DNA from: Eunapius fragilis
Lineage: Eukaryota; Porifera; Demospongiae; Spongillida; Spongillidae
Direction of reading: 5' to 3'
DNA: 64,000 nucleotides
NCBI GenBank assembly: GCA_963681505.1
Contig: OY811972.1
Location: 8,076,720-8,140,719, forward strand
In this document: piece after piece, positions 34,331 through 44,984 of the stretch
Numbering within the stretch: position 1 is the stretch's first letter
Layout: every line of letters starts with the position of its first letter
Program-made: the position numbers and the translations under genes
The notes under the pieces: model-generated
Databases searched by the model: none
What the model saw: only the letters and a program-made list of their open reading frames with translations
What the model was told of the DNA's origin: nothing

Positions 34331-35029
34331 ATCACATATCACCCAAAAAATCTGACTTTTGATAGCAGGTAAATAATTTACTATGCTCATGAGCTTTAGT
34401 TTGTTAAAAACTGTTTAGGCAAGTTATGCCTTGGTGCACCTTAGGAATAAAGCTTTTAACCTAGACTGTCCTCAAACATACACTGTACATGTAGCTCCAT
34501 CTCTTATATCCCTGCCCCCCCCCATGTGGCATTCCATTTCATCCAATCACTATGTCATGACAACATTTGGGTGGCATCCCATAACCATTCATGGCTGACT
34601 ATGACCACCAGCAGCCATGTATCTTAAGCAGCTGATCATACATGCAGACATGCAGCATGGCATGTCTACATGTACATGTAGCTCTATACATGTGGATGGT
34701 TTAATGGTGTACTTTCCATGTACATGTAAACTTCCCACTCCACCTCAGCTGGCACTTGAGATGTTGAATATTATTAATTACCCTACTGCCTGTGGTGGTC
34801 AAAGCCCATGACCTCAGTTCTTATCCTAATCCCACAAACCCATGTGTTCCATGAACATGCTGGCATGCATGCAAATTGAACTGGTGTTGTTGCCATTTCT
34901 ACACCCTCCCAACATACACCTTCTCCCTCTGTACTTCTCTCATTCACTTCTCTTCTTCATATTCACTTTCAAACTGTTCTCCCTTCTTATGTGCATCTGT
35001 GATGCCTTTGTTCCTTCTCTCCTTACCAG
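34331..35029 (+). other. Intron before exon B6
   Basis: No gene. Holds one copy of the 23200-23345 repeat at 34480-34620 and the B-exon acceptor block. Confidence 0.6.
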
Positions 35030-35131
35030 GACAATAGAACTCCACTGTATCTGGCAAGTCAGGAGGGTCATCATGATGTAGTACAGACCTTGTTGGGAGC
35101 TGGTGCTGAAGTGAATATAGCAACATCTGAT
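35030..35131 (+). CDS. Ankyrin-repeat exon B6 (102 bp)
   Basis: DNRTPLYLASQEGHHDVVQ...GAEVNIATSD, phase 0/0, acceptor TTACCAG, donor GTAAGTGATG. Confidence 0.85.
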
Positions 35132-35174
35132 GTAAGTGATGTTTAGTTATGGAGAGATGTATATGGACTAATGA

Positions 35175-35210
35175 CTTGATGTTTATATTTTTAAAAATAT
35201 AAACATCAAG
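35175..35210. repeat. Perfect 36-bp palindrome
   Basis: CTTGATGTTTATATTTTT is followed at once by its exact complement. The right half continues into the standard A-exon upstream intron (ATAAACATCAAGGGAAGACT), so the left half is an inverted copy of intron sequence at a deletion junction. Confidence 0.9.
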
Positions 35211-36020
35211 GGAAGACTAATATCTTGCGTTGTTTGTTAATAAAATTTCAGTGTATAGTTAACCCCTGAGAACCGCATTCGTTTGATGATGTGGCAGCCA
35301 TATTTATTTTTTAACTCTGCTTATATTACTAAGTGGTGGTGGTGGTAAGTGTGTTACATAACTATCATACAACAGCTATCAACACAAGGGCGTAGACAAG
35401 GGGGGGGGGCAGGGGGGGCTAAAGCCCCCCCAGTTTTTTGGGCAGTTTTTTTAATAACTAGCAAACTTAATTAATAAACCAACCGGATGTACTATAATTA
35501 GTTTGGATAACTTGGTTTATTAATAACTAGCCCCCCCAGTTTGAAAAACTTGTCTACGCCCTTGAGTTGCTGAGGTTTATTTGTCTTTCATTTATACCTC
35601 AAGTGTTTCTTTGATAGTGTATGCCAGCCACAAATGCCACATGCAAGTAAGATCTTTTAGTGCATTGTGTAGTATCAATGGCAAGAGCTTCCTAATATAC
35701 CACAAACCACTTAGACCACTTAACAACACAATACTTTTATTCAATCACAGCAATTTACTAATTGCAATTTAGTTGACTTAGTTAATGAATTTATTCGTTT
35801 AGTTGTCTCAGCCAGACATTGTTTGGCAAGTATACTTCAGATGACTTACCATGTCAGTCAACAGAGGAGACGGTCCACTATCTGCACACATTATGAACTG
35901 TAGCATGCACAATCATTTGTTGTTTGGACTTAAATTGAAGAGTGCATACATGTACTTGCACAACGATTACTTGTAAACACAAAGGACTGGTCATTAATAA
36001 ATTGATCACTCTTGTATTAG
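35200..36020 (+). repeat. Duplicated intron upstream of exon A5
   Basis: No gene. Copy of about 6345-6959, interrupted by the MITE at 35385-35564. Confidence 0.8.
35385..35564. repeat. 180-bp MITE
   Basis: Terminal inverted repeats CAAGGGCGTAGACAAG and CTTGTCTACGCCCTTG. Internal TTAATAACTAG copies are also inverted. It interrupts an intron that is continuous in the copies at 6530 and 13825. The flanking bases do not form a clear duplication. Confidence 0.85.
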
Positions 36021-36119
36021 GACGGTCAGAGTCCATTGTGGACAGCAAGTTTCAATGGACACCTTGAAGTAGTAAAGGAACTCATTGAAGCAGGAGCTGA
36101 TATCAATCAGGCTGATAAG
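36021..36119 (+). CDS. Ankyrin-repeat exon A5 (99 bp)
   Basis: DGQSPLWTASFNGHLEVV...GADINQADK, phase 0/0; same protein sequence as A3. Confidence 0.85.
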
Positions 36120-36768
36120 GTTGGTATGAAATGATCTGCTCCATTTACAATGTACTGGTCAGCATGTACTGGTACTTTAACATGATTTAGAATAAAATGT
36201 TTCGGGGAAGTTACAACATGTAAAAATCATAACATAGCATTTACCGTTAACATTACCATGCGCCTTCTTAGTGGCTGATATTTTTATCCCACATTGGACA
36301 TCAGTGGTCTCTTATTTTATACTTTATGCCACATGTACATGTGTTCAAGATGTAATTTCTATACCAATGAAATGTCCAAAGTCAGATGAGCATATGGAGG
36401 TGATGAATGATGTTGTTGAGTGGTGGGACAATGACCAAAACCATCTGTATAGTGAAATAGATTGTTCTGGGGCAAACTCTCATACCCCAATGTGGGAACA
36501 TCCCCTCCCCCTCCCCCCCTCCCCCCTCCCTCCTCCCTAACTGTGGCTGCATCGTTTACTATTCGTTGGCTGCATCACTTTTTATTAGCTTCCATGACAG
36601 CTGGGATTAGGATATAGCTTGACCATATGAATAAAGTGACATGGTGAAATGATCATGCAGCATAGAAGCTGTATACTCCCTCCACATGCCTTACATGGTA
36701 TCCTCACAGTTCTTAATCACATCACCATTGGTGTAGCCTCACCTGTGCACGCCATCTTAATAAGACAC
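36120..36768. other. Intergenic or intronic sequence without a gene
   Basis: Nothing recognisable apart from a CCCCTCCCC-rich stretch near 36501-36536 and, from about 36715, a piece of the repeat also found at 8530-8585 and 28545-28600. Confidence 0.5.
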
Positions 36769-37128
36769 AATAGGCTGGAATGGTACACAGCACACAGACC
36801 AATACTCCAATAGGCTGGAATGGTACACAGCACACAGACCAATACTCCAATAGGCTGGAATGGTACACAGCACACAGACCAATACTCCAATAGGCTGGAA
36901 TGGTACACAGCACACAGACCAATACTCCAATAGGCTGGAATGGTACACAGCACACAGACCAATACTCCAATAGGCTGGAATGGTACACAGCACACAGACC
37001 AATACTCCAATAGGCTGGAATGGTACACAGCACACAGACCAATACTCCAATAGGCTGGAATGGTACACAGCACACAGACCAATACTCCAATAGACTGGCA
37101 TGGTACACAGCACACAGACCAATACTCC
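36769..37128. repeat. Minisatellite: nine tandem 40-bp units
   Basis: Nine copies of a 40-bp unit starting AATAGGCTGGAATGGTACAC. Eight are essentially identical and the ninth differs slightly. It expanded inside the DIRS-associated repeat (the first unit continues from TAAGACACAATAG). It has no spacers, so it is not a CRISPR array. Confidence 0.97.
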
Positions 37129-37602
37129 AAACATAACACCATACAAAAATAACACTAATAACAACAACAACATCGGGCAGCCAACACAACAACACCACAC
37201 ACAAGGCTGGGCAGGGGGCTTAACACAAACCTATATTTTAAAAGAAGATGAGCCCACATCTCCTTTAGGAAATACCCCTGTGGAAAACCTCAAAAGAAAT
37301 CTGCACTGCCCAGCCACATACAACACAATTCACAGAGAAGTCCACCTACTGCCTCAGTGTCATAGTACTCCAGGCTTATCTGTCATCTGTTAAGGACATC
37401 TGCTCATTTTGCAAACAATTTACCATCTGGTTTTGAGTACATGTATGGGTGTGGTTGGGGAGTGTAAATAATAATCTCCAGACACTGTCACATCATTTTC
37501 TATAAAGCCCAGGAGGTCATACCACCCACCCCATGTCCCCATCTACATACATGTATGTATTACTGCACATAAGGATGCCTTTGTTCCTTCTCTCCTTACC
37601 AG
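37129..37602. other. Non-coding sequence before exon B7
   Basis: No gene. 37310-37390 matches part of 8375-8460. Only a short remnant of the B-exon acceptor block remains (37577-37602). Confidence 0.5.
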
Positions 37603-37704
37603 GACAATTCAACTTCACTGTATGTGGCAAGTTGTCATGGTCATCATGATGTAGTACAGACCTTGTTGGGAGCTGGTGCTGGAGTGAATATAGCAACATC
37701 TGAT
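37603..37704 (+). CDS. Ankyrin-repeat exon B7 (102 bp)
   Basis: DNSTSLYVASCHGHHDVVQ...NIATSD, phase 0/0. TSL replaces TPL and CH replaces QE/QN. Sequence 37705-38219 after it is non-coding. Confidence 0.75.
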
Positions 37705-39327
37705 GTAAGTGATGTTTCTAATTCATCAGTTGTAAAGTGGATAAATGGAGAGATGTGATAGGTACTGAGCATGATGATTTACAAATAAACATGGGACAAT
37801 GACCAAAACCCAAGGCCCACTCTACTCATTATTATTTTCATGCTGAATATAAGAAATCACATTTCATGTTCAAAGTAGTAAGGTTTTTCCAACATTGAAA
37901 TATAACTAATCATGCAAGCTTTATTATTTACCTACACATACACACGTAGGACGAGGGTAGAACAGGCTTTAAGGTACATGGACATTAACGGTTTTACTGT
38001 TTAACCACTAGCGCCACTTATAAGTGGCAAAACTATTGTGCTTCAGATACTCCTCCCGGATTAAATCTCCACTCTGGGGCACATAGTGTATCCACCCAAA
38101 TCTATAAACAATGTAATGACATGAGGGTCCTATGTTATTATCCCACATTGGATATCAGTGGCCTCTTTATGCCACATGTACTGTACATGTCATCAAAATG
38201 TAATTTCTATACTCATTGCAATGTACATGTTACGAACGAGTTTCCAATGCATCCTTTACATAACTATCCTTGGCAGATTGTGACCTCTAGTGGCCATGCC
38301 TCTTGAATAAGTGATGGACCACACCAGCCCTCACTGCAGCAGTGGCACCACCTGCCCACAGACTATGCATGCCAAATACACTTGGGTCCATACCCAACTG
38401 TTCTGTCTTCTCTAGTAGCAACTCCCTAAGTCTTGTGTAGCTGATCCCCCCCCCCCCCCCCTGATTTACTCAATCACTGCCCACCTTTTGCCCAAAACAC
38501 TTTGCCATGCTCTTGTGTACACAAACCACCCATGCCGAAATATCTCTCCATCATGGCTACCAGGTATGTAGGTGTCCCTGTACGAGCAATTACCAGTGAG
38601 GAACCCTCCCTGTACTGATCTGTCTTGCTAGACATTATATTTATGGTCATGCTTTCTGTGCCAAATGCAATATCAGAGCACTGCAACTTTAACAACTCAT
38701 CACAATGCATAAAACCAGCAAATGCCACCAGGCATACTACTAACAGTCTGACATCAGACAATGATGGTTCCTGCCCCACCAAGTCTACCATTGCCCTTAA
38801 CATATCTGCAGTGACAGGCTCCTTGCACATCTTTGGCCGCACCAACTCACTCTTGAGACCTGCCAGTGTCACCTGCACTATTGGTGCATCTCCCACTGAT
38901 GGCAAACCAGCCACCTGATGCAGCCAGGCACCAGTGCTTCCACTGCCTCGTCTGTTGCAGCTCACGACTCAACAGACTCACTCAGATGTTGGAGGTAAGA
39001 GTGCCAGGTGGATTTCTTGCACAGAGAACACAGGAACACCTTGCCTTGCCTCTGCCCATAGTTTCCATCTCTTGAAGGCACCCAGGTACAGCGCCGTCCA
39101 CCCACACTTGCACGGGAACAACTCGTCAACACTCACATTTGATCTGTGTACTCGAATCAAATGTATATTTTGGGGGAATATTTGGGGAGAAAAATCAGAT
39201 TCAAGTAAAAGCGCTAACAAGAAATTGAGCTACTTGTACTATTTGCAGTGGACCACCATACTACACTAGTAGACTTGACTATAGCATGCCAGCACGCCAT
39301 GTTCCGTCTTACTGACACTAAGAACTC

Positions 39328-39440
39328 ACTGGCCACACTCATCGACCTTCACTCACTAGCCACACCCATCTACCCGCAATCACTAGCCACACCCATCGAC
39401 CCTCACTCACTGACCACGCCCATCCACCCTCACTGGCCAG
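39328..39440. repeat. Short tandem repeat, about 28-bp unit, four copies
   Basis: Degenerate units containing CACTGGCCACACCCATCGAC. The copy C equivalent (21225-21255) has about one unit. Confidence 0.75.
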
Positions 39441-39484
39441 CAAGCAGGAATGTATGCCCTTCCATATAAGGGCTTCAACATAAC

Positions 39485-40505
39485 TCATGAAATTAATCAG
39501 CATATAATGAAGTTGCAGTATACATCTGAAAGTTACCTGAATTAGTCACACATTTGACAGATGATTTCACTGTTTCCCTTTTCTCACGTGCCTGTAGTGA
39601 TTGAGGCCCCCATTCTCAACATTGCTAAATTTTAACCTTTCATATTGATTATAATATTGGTATTAGTCCCTGTTTTTGACTACACAACTTGGTACTTGAA
39701 TCTACCCCGTGATAATGAACAGATACATACCCATACCTTGGTGTAATCAAATCCTTTCTTGATCATCCTCCTTCTTTCAGCTAAGGTGTCAATGATGTGC
39801 TGCCTAATTGCTCGCTCCCCAAAGTATTTGGTTGAGCAATTTGGAACCAATTTCTGTACAGACCATATCCTCGAGTTTCTTTTTCTCTTCAGGGTCAGTC
39901 TTAAACAAAGGAATAACATTTCCTTTCCACTGTTCTTTTACACCTTTGTTCACCTTATTTCGCTATGGATTTTTAAAAGTCACTTTTCAATTCCATGATT
40001 TATAATGCTTACATCATCAGGTACCATCTTTTCTCCTCTGGTGGGATCTTCATCAACTCAACAAGGGAAAGTTTTTTCCTGGCACTGCCAAAGCCTTCAG
40101 GTGCAGGAAAATTATCACAGGCAGCTGCTTTTGTGGGCTGCTCCAACGTTAGCATTATGAGCGTCCTTAACTTCAGTTGCTCACTAACAGTTTTAAGCCC
40201 ACAAACTTTCAGCTACTCCATGCTGCCATGTTGGCACAGCAACGCAAGAGACGCTCCATCACAAATTCCCTGCTCTGTGAATTGTGTTAATTAAAATTAA
40301 AAAAACATTGTGGTTGCGACACGTTCAGATGCTGATTAATCATCCCGCCCTTTGGGCAGGAGCATGCACAATATGCATGAGCAGCATGTATGTGCACATG
40401 GCATTGGCATCAAAGAGAAGGAAAAAGGTACATTGGTATTAGCTATAAACAATTATCCCACCTATTCTGATTCAAGTTGCATCTCACGCAATGGGACAGC
40501 AGATA
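39485..40505 (-). pseudogene. Inserted host-like gene fragment with a SAM-like domain
   Basis: The minus strand at 40283-40022 reads TQFTEQGICDGASLALLCQH, GLKTVSEQLKLRTLIMLT and KKLSLVELMKIPPEEKRWYL, ending at a donor GTAAGC. At 39955-39737 it reads VNKGVKEQWKGNVIPLFKTD and, in another frame, FGERAIRQHIIDTLAERRRM, then IKKGFDYTK, ending at GTATGG. The first part resembles a sterile alpha motif (G-DG--L--L, LKV-GLKTV--QLKL). Each piece has an internal stop or frame change, so it is decayed. The block is absent from DIRS copy C at 21300, so it inserted into DIRS copy F. Confidence 0.5.
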
Positions 40506-41639
40506 TACATGTACATGTACATGTAGACATCTTGTTTATATATACTAGCTGCAAACATCTAACCAGATACACTACACCTCCTCACACTCACATACCACAC
40601 CCATCAACCCTCACTCTACACCCATTGATCCTCACAACTCTACCAGGCTTGCCACCACTCACTGGCTTACTACTAACAGTCTGACATTAACACATAATAT
40701 AACAATCTTTAACAATTCTGTTAGCAAGTGTGGCTGTCGACTACCCACCAGTACTCTCATATCACACAGCTTGTGTGCAATGGAGTCCCCTAAGCACCAC
40801 CACCAATTCCCTTCCCGTAGAACTCTGGGCTGCTTCTCCTGGCAACCAACTACCCTGTGCAACATGCAGGCCATGCTCCACTGTATACCCCCAATAGCCA
40901 GTATCACTCACATTTGAATACACCAACCTAACGGCTGAAGGGCTAAGCCATATAGGCTGGGCATTATATTGGGCCACACAACTAGATGATCTCCAAAACT
41001 CTAACTCCCGCTGCACACCTCGGTTGATCTCTAAGTGCTCACACCATGCATGTCTGGACCACAGCAAGACCTACAAACTCCTAGTCATAATCCTAGACAT
41101 TGGCCCCAAAGCCAACCCCATGGAAATAATCTTGCCAACCAAACTAGCAATAAACCCTGCATTCAGATGTGTGGCTACCCCAGTGATCTGCCACATGGCA
41201 CACAACGCTGCCAACTTAGCTTCTGGAACCAAAACACAGCCCCGTTCCAGGTCTGCATCGAATCCCAACCATGCTGTGCTAAGTGACGGGAGCCAAACTG
41301 ACTTACCCTCATGCACAACCAAACCCGCACATTCAAGAGCATCCCTCACCCATGCACTGGCCTTTTTGGCCTCTATCTTACCCTTAACTGCACATATGGA
41401 AGTTACTTTTCTAAATCAAATAAAAATTCATCTATATACTTTAACCCCTTAAGCACACTTAAATAAATATCATATCCGATAGGTACATCGATCTAATACC
41501 CAAATGTTGTCTGATACAAAATAAGATGACCCATGCATAACCACATACAAGTACAAGTACATGTACTGCTTATTCGAACTCACAAAGGTGATCAAAATAA
41601 TTAATTATGCGAGTGGCCATATTTCATAAACGGAACTAC

Positions 41640-42050
41640 ATAGGGTATGCAATTTTGTGTAATACAGTTGGGAGAATATATATGGGAAATGGTATCTCAA
41701 TGTGAGAAGGTAAGGTATTTAGGGTGGTACAATTAACCCTATTTGTGCCTTTTACTACTCCTTGGTAGAGGGCCCAACAATGTCCATGGAACGGGCTCCA
41801 ACATGATTGGTAGTGGGATGAGTGGAACAGGCTGTCCTCTTCAGTTGTGCACAGACCTTCTGACATGTTGCACAGTTGCGACTAATGTTGGTCTTATCCT
41901 TGTTAATATTGGCCAGTAGAAACTGCTGGCTAGTTCACCTTTTTCCCAGGTGTTCTACCATTGGAATTTCGTGTGCCAGCTTCTGTGCTGCTTCTCAGCA
42001 TTTTTTTCACTCTTCCACCCTTCCTGACTGCCCCTTTACTAGATGTTTGA
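41640..42050 (-). mobile_element. Old relic of the Gmr1-like LTR family (integrase piece)
   Basis: The minus strand keeps PVPLIPLPIM and GPLPRSSKRHK, close to PVPLVPLPIMSEPF and GPLPRSSKGHK of the nearly whole element at 15752-20905. Only the zinc domain and the start of the integrase core remain. Much older than the full element and heavily broken. 41400-41640 and 42050-42415 contain nothing I recognise. Confidence 0.7.
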
Positions 42051-42415
42051 GGGAGTCCCCAGATGTCAATCCTTAGATGTCTGCATTTCCTTGCATCAGT
42101 TTTCTGAAGTTCATTGAAAAACCTCCACCACCCCCTCCTCCCCCCCCCCCCCCCCATCCCCGAAAGTCTAGATCAGACCTTTCTCCAGCTCCACCTTTTT
42201 GCTAACAGTTAATCCTTTCTGGCACCCCTATGCTGTGGACAAACATCGTGGGGTTGGTCCTTCCAGGAGCTTACAATCTTTCATGATACTGGTACTGTCT
42301 CTGGTTCCAACTCTTGGACCTGATTATGCTTCTAAGCACCACCCTGGGGTACTGTTACCCTCTTTGAGTCGTTCCGGACCCGGGGTTCCACTGCCTGTTC
42401 TTTTTCCCATTACCA

Positions 42416-42463
42416 GAGCAACTCAACTGCACTTCTTGTGGCAAGTGAGAAGGGCCATCATGA
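42416..42463 (+). pseudogene. Ankyrin B-exon remnant interrupted by a LINE
   Basis: After an acceptor CATTACCAG the sequence AGCAACTCAACTGCACTTCT continues through a degraded copy of the B exon (LLVASEKGHHD-like) and stops at HHD, exactly where the LINE-derived sequence starts. Confidence 0.6.
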
Positions 42464-44575
42464 TTAATATAATTAATTATAGAAGCATCCCAAGGATCCA
42501 GTTCCATCAAGTCCAGAAGTTACATTACCATCAGAAGGTTTCAGGTTGCCCCCAGACTTGTCTGTCCTTCATCAATTTCCTAGAGATAGTGCTAGTGGCC
42601 CCTCAGGTCTGCGAATACAGCACCTCATTGACGCTGCCAAAGTCCACCTGGCAACCCCCATCTGTGCATCACTCAGGGCTGTGGTAAACATCCTAGCAGG
42701 AGGTAGAGCCCCAGCCAAGGTAGCCATGTACATGTATCTAGCTGGTGGCTCACTCACAGCCTTGATTAAATATGAAGAGGTCTCCACTGGATATACGGCC
42801 TATTGTTGTTGGAGAGGCTCTTAGAAGACTAACGGGAGAATGTGCAACCCATTTCCCAGAACTTTTCCGGTTGTTTTTTTTGGTGCTATGGGGCAGCATC
42901 CCACCCTGTGTCACTCCACGGGTACTCTTGGGTCGGAGCGGGGAGTTCAGCAGGGGGATCCTTTGGGTCCTCTCCTGTTCTCTCTAGTTCTGCATTAGCT
43001 TGTCCAGACCATTGCGGCAGACAGTGAATGTTCTGAACTTTTTTTTAATATGTGGTACCTTGATGACGGTACTCTGGCAGGTCCCAAGGATGCAGTGAAG
43101 CATGCTATCCACCTAATTCAGCAGTTTGGTCCCTCCTTGGGGCTATATATCAATATGGCCAAGTGTGAAGTCTTTTCTCAAGGGGCCATGGAGGGCTTTC
43201 CAGCGGACATAAAGGTGTTTCATGAGCCTAACTTAGAAATCCTGGGTGCTCCTATTGGGGATGCAATATTTTGTGCCAAGTTCCTCGCTCAAAAGCGAGC
43301 CAAGGTGGTCAATAGATGTCAGAGGTGGGTTCAGTAGATCCTCAAATTACACTCCTTCTCTTACTTCATTGTGCCACCTTTTGTAAGCTGGTCCATTTAG
43401 CTCGCTCCACTCCACCTGCCCTTGTGTCTGAAGGCCTAGCATCATTGTTTGATGCGGAGGTTCGTCGTCACTTTTGTGACACTGTTGCAATTGATCCCTC
43501 TGACTCTTGAGTGGCTTCAAGTTCAGCTGAGCCTCAGCAGGGGTGGTCTAGGCCTCCGTAGGTTGGCTTTACATTGCTCGGCTGCTTATCTGGCCTCAGT
43601 AAACAAAGCAGGCTGTTCAGCTCCACTGGATGAGTTCACCTTACAAGCTGTCACCTTGTTCAATAGATTGGTTCCACCTGCAAGTTCCATCTCTGATAAG
43701 TCTCGTCTGGAGCCCTGTTCAAGTCAAGAAGACTTATTATCCAGAATTGATGACCATCAATTTGACCAGCTGTGCCTCATCTCCACCCCGGCCAATCGTG
43801 CTCGTCTTCTTTCAGTTGCATCGTGTCATGCTTCTCCATGGCTAGTCGTAATTCCATCAAGAGGTATTAATCTTTGCTTGGATCCAGACCAGTTCCAGGT
43901 TTCTTTAATATGGTGGCTTGGGATGGACACATCATCACAGCTACCAACCCCTTACTGCCCTGACCACCAGCTGGATCCTCTTGGGCATCATGCTGTGACG
44001 TGCAAAGGGGGTGGTGATGGGGTGTTGAGCCACAACAGCTTAAGAGATGTTTTTGCCCAGTTTTGTCACAGGGCAAGGCTGGGTGGTCAGCTTGAGGTAG
44101 GTCATGGGTATGGGGGTGAGAGTTCACTCAGTAGGCCGGCAGACATCCTAGTGCCCAACTGGATGATTGGGAAGCAAGCTGCTTTTGACCTAACAGTGGT
44201 CTCTCCACTTAACTCCAGTACATTGAATGAAGCGGGAGCCAGAAGTGGGTTAGCAGCTGGAAAGGCTGAAGTGCGCAAGCACAATGCCAATGACACCAAG
44301 TGCACAGGTCTGCATACCCTTGGCAGTAGAGACGTATGGTTGTTGGGGTGCGGAAGCTCAGGGTTCCATTTCTAGACTGGCTGCCCGTCTGGCTTTGCAG
44401 TTGCAGTGCAGCAAGTCAAGGGCCATTTCAAGCATCTACCAGAGACTAAACCTCATCCTAGTTCGCTGCAATGCCAGGGCCTTGCTATCCCGTGCTTGGT
44501 TTCTGCATGTGTGTGTGTGTGTTTTCTCTTTCTTTATTGTCTAGGTGGTAGGTATAATAACAATAATAATAATAA
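42464..44575 (+). mobile_element. 5'-truncated LINE with C-terminal restriction-like endonuclease
   Basis: Plus strand: FPRDSASGPSGLRIQHLIDA (RT start, about 42570-42640), RPIVVGEALRRLTGE (about 42795-42838), GVQQGDPLGPLLFSLVL (about 42943-42990) and the catalytic YLDDGTLAG (about 43055-43082). NMAKCEVFS (about 43155-43180) follows. A C-terminal part at 43449-44375 has CPDHQLDPLGHHAVTC, GGDGVLSHNSLRD, RPADILVPNW and KQAAFDLTVV, a zinc motif and PD-(D/E)xK-like endonuclease core. It ends in (AATA)n-like tail sequence at about 44551-44575. It starts in mid-ORF, and several frame changes (near 42775, 42985, 43330 and 43500) make it inactive. The family name is uncertain. Confidence 0.75.
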
Positions 44576-44882
44576 ATGTGCATTTATTCCTTTCAAACGC
44601 AATGAAATAACCCTATAGATGTACATGTAGATTGTGGTGGGTCAAGGCCCACGACCTCAGTCCTTACCCTAATACCACAAACCATGTGTACCAACATCTG
44701 TACAGAGTACTTGCTGTAACACATCATACACATGTACAAATTGATCTGGTGATGTTGTCATTTCTACACCCTCCCAACATGCACCTTCTCCCTCTGTACT
44801 TCTCTCATTCACTTCTCTTCTTCATATTCACTTTCAAACTGTTCTCCTATTACATGTATGTGATGTCTTTGTTTCTTACCAG
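44576..44882 (+). other. Intron before exon B8
   Basis: No gene. Same sequence as 21870-22136, including the pyrimidine block, with a small deletion near 44848-44870. Confidence 0.7.
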
Positions 44883-44984
44883 ACCAATGCAACTCCTCTG
44901 TATATGGCAAGTCAGGAGGGTCATCATGATGTAGTACAGACCTTGTTGGGAGCTGGTGCTGGAGTGAATATAGCAAGATCTAAT
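44883..44984 (+). CDS. Ankyrin-repeat exon B8 (102 bp)
   Basis: TNATPLYMASQEGHHDVVQ...NIARSN, phase 0/0, acceptor TTACCAG, donor GTAAGTGATG. Confidence 0.85.

Larger units (their letters stand above)
38220..41400 (-). mobile_element. DIRS-like tyrosine-recombinase retroelement fossil, longest copy
   Basis: Read on the minus strand from 41400: an RT C-terminal/RNase H region (41349-40660) with LVVHEGKSVWLPSLSTAWLG, IWLSPSAVRLVYSNVSDTGY and ELVVVLRG; then, beyond an unrelated 1-kb insertion (39485-40505), the tyrosine recombinase (38965-38220) with LLKLQCSDIAFGTESMTINI, SKTDQYREGSS and the FGMHS-AGGATAA block. RT before recombinase, and no integrase, is the DIRS/Ngaro plan. Ends are not defined and the coding parts are broken at several points. 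At least five other fragments of the same family lie in the window. Confidence 0.75.

Noticed and set aside
36769-37128. CRISPR array
   Set aside because: Units are contiguous with no unique spacers, and the DNA is eukaryotic.
36717-37204. Three overlapping Cys-rich reverse frames of 140-160 codons
   Set aside because: Produced by the 40-bp minisatellite; all three frames give the same cyclic peptide.
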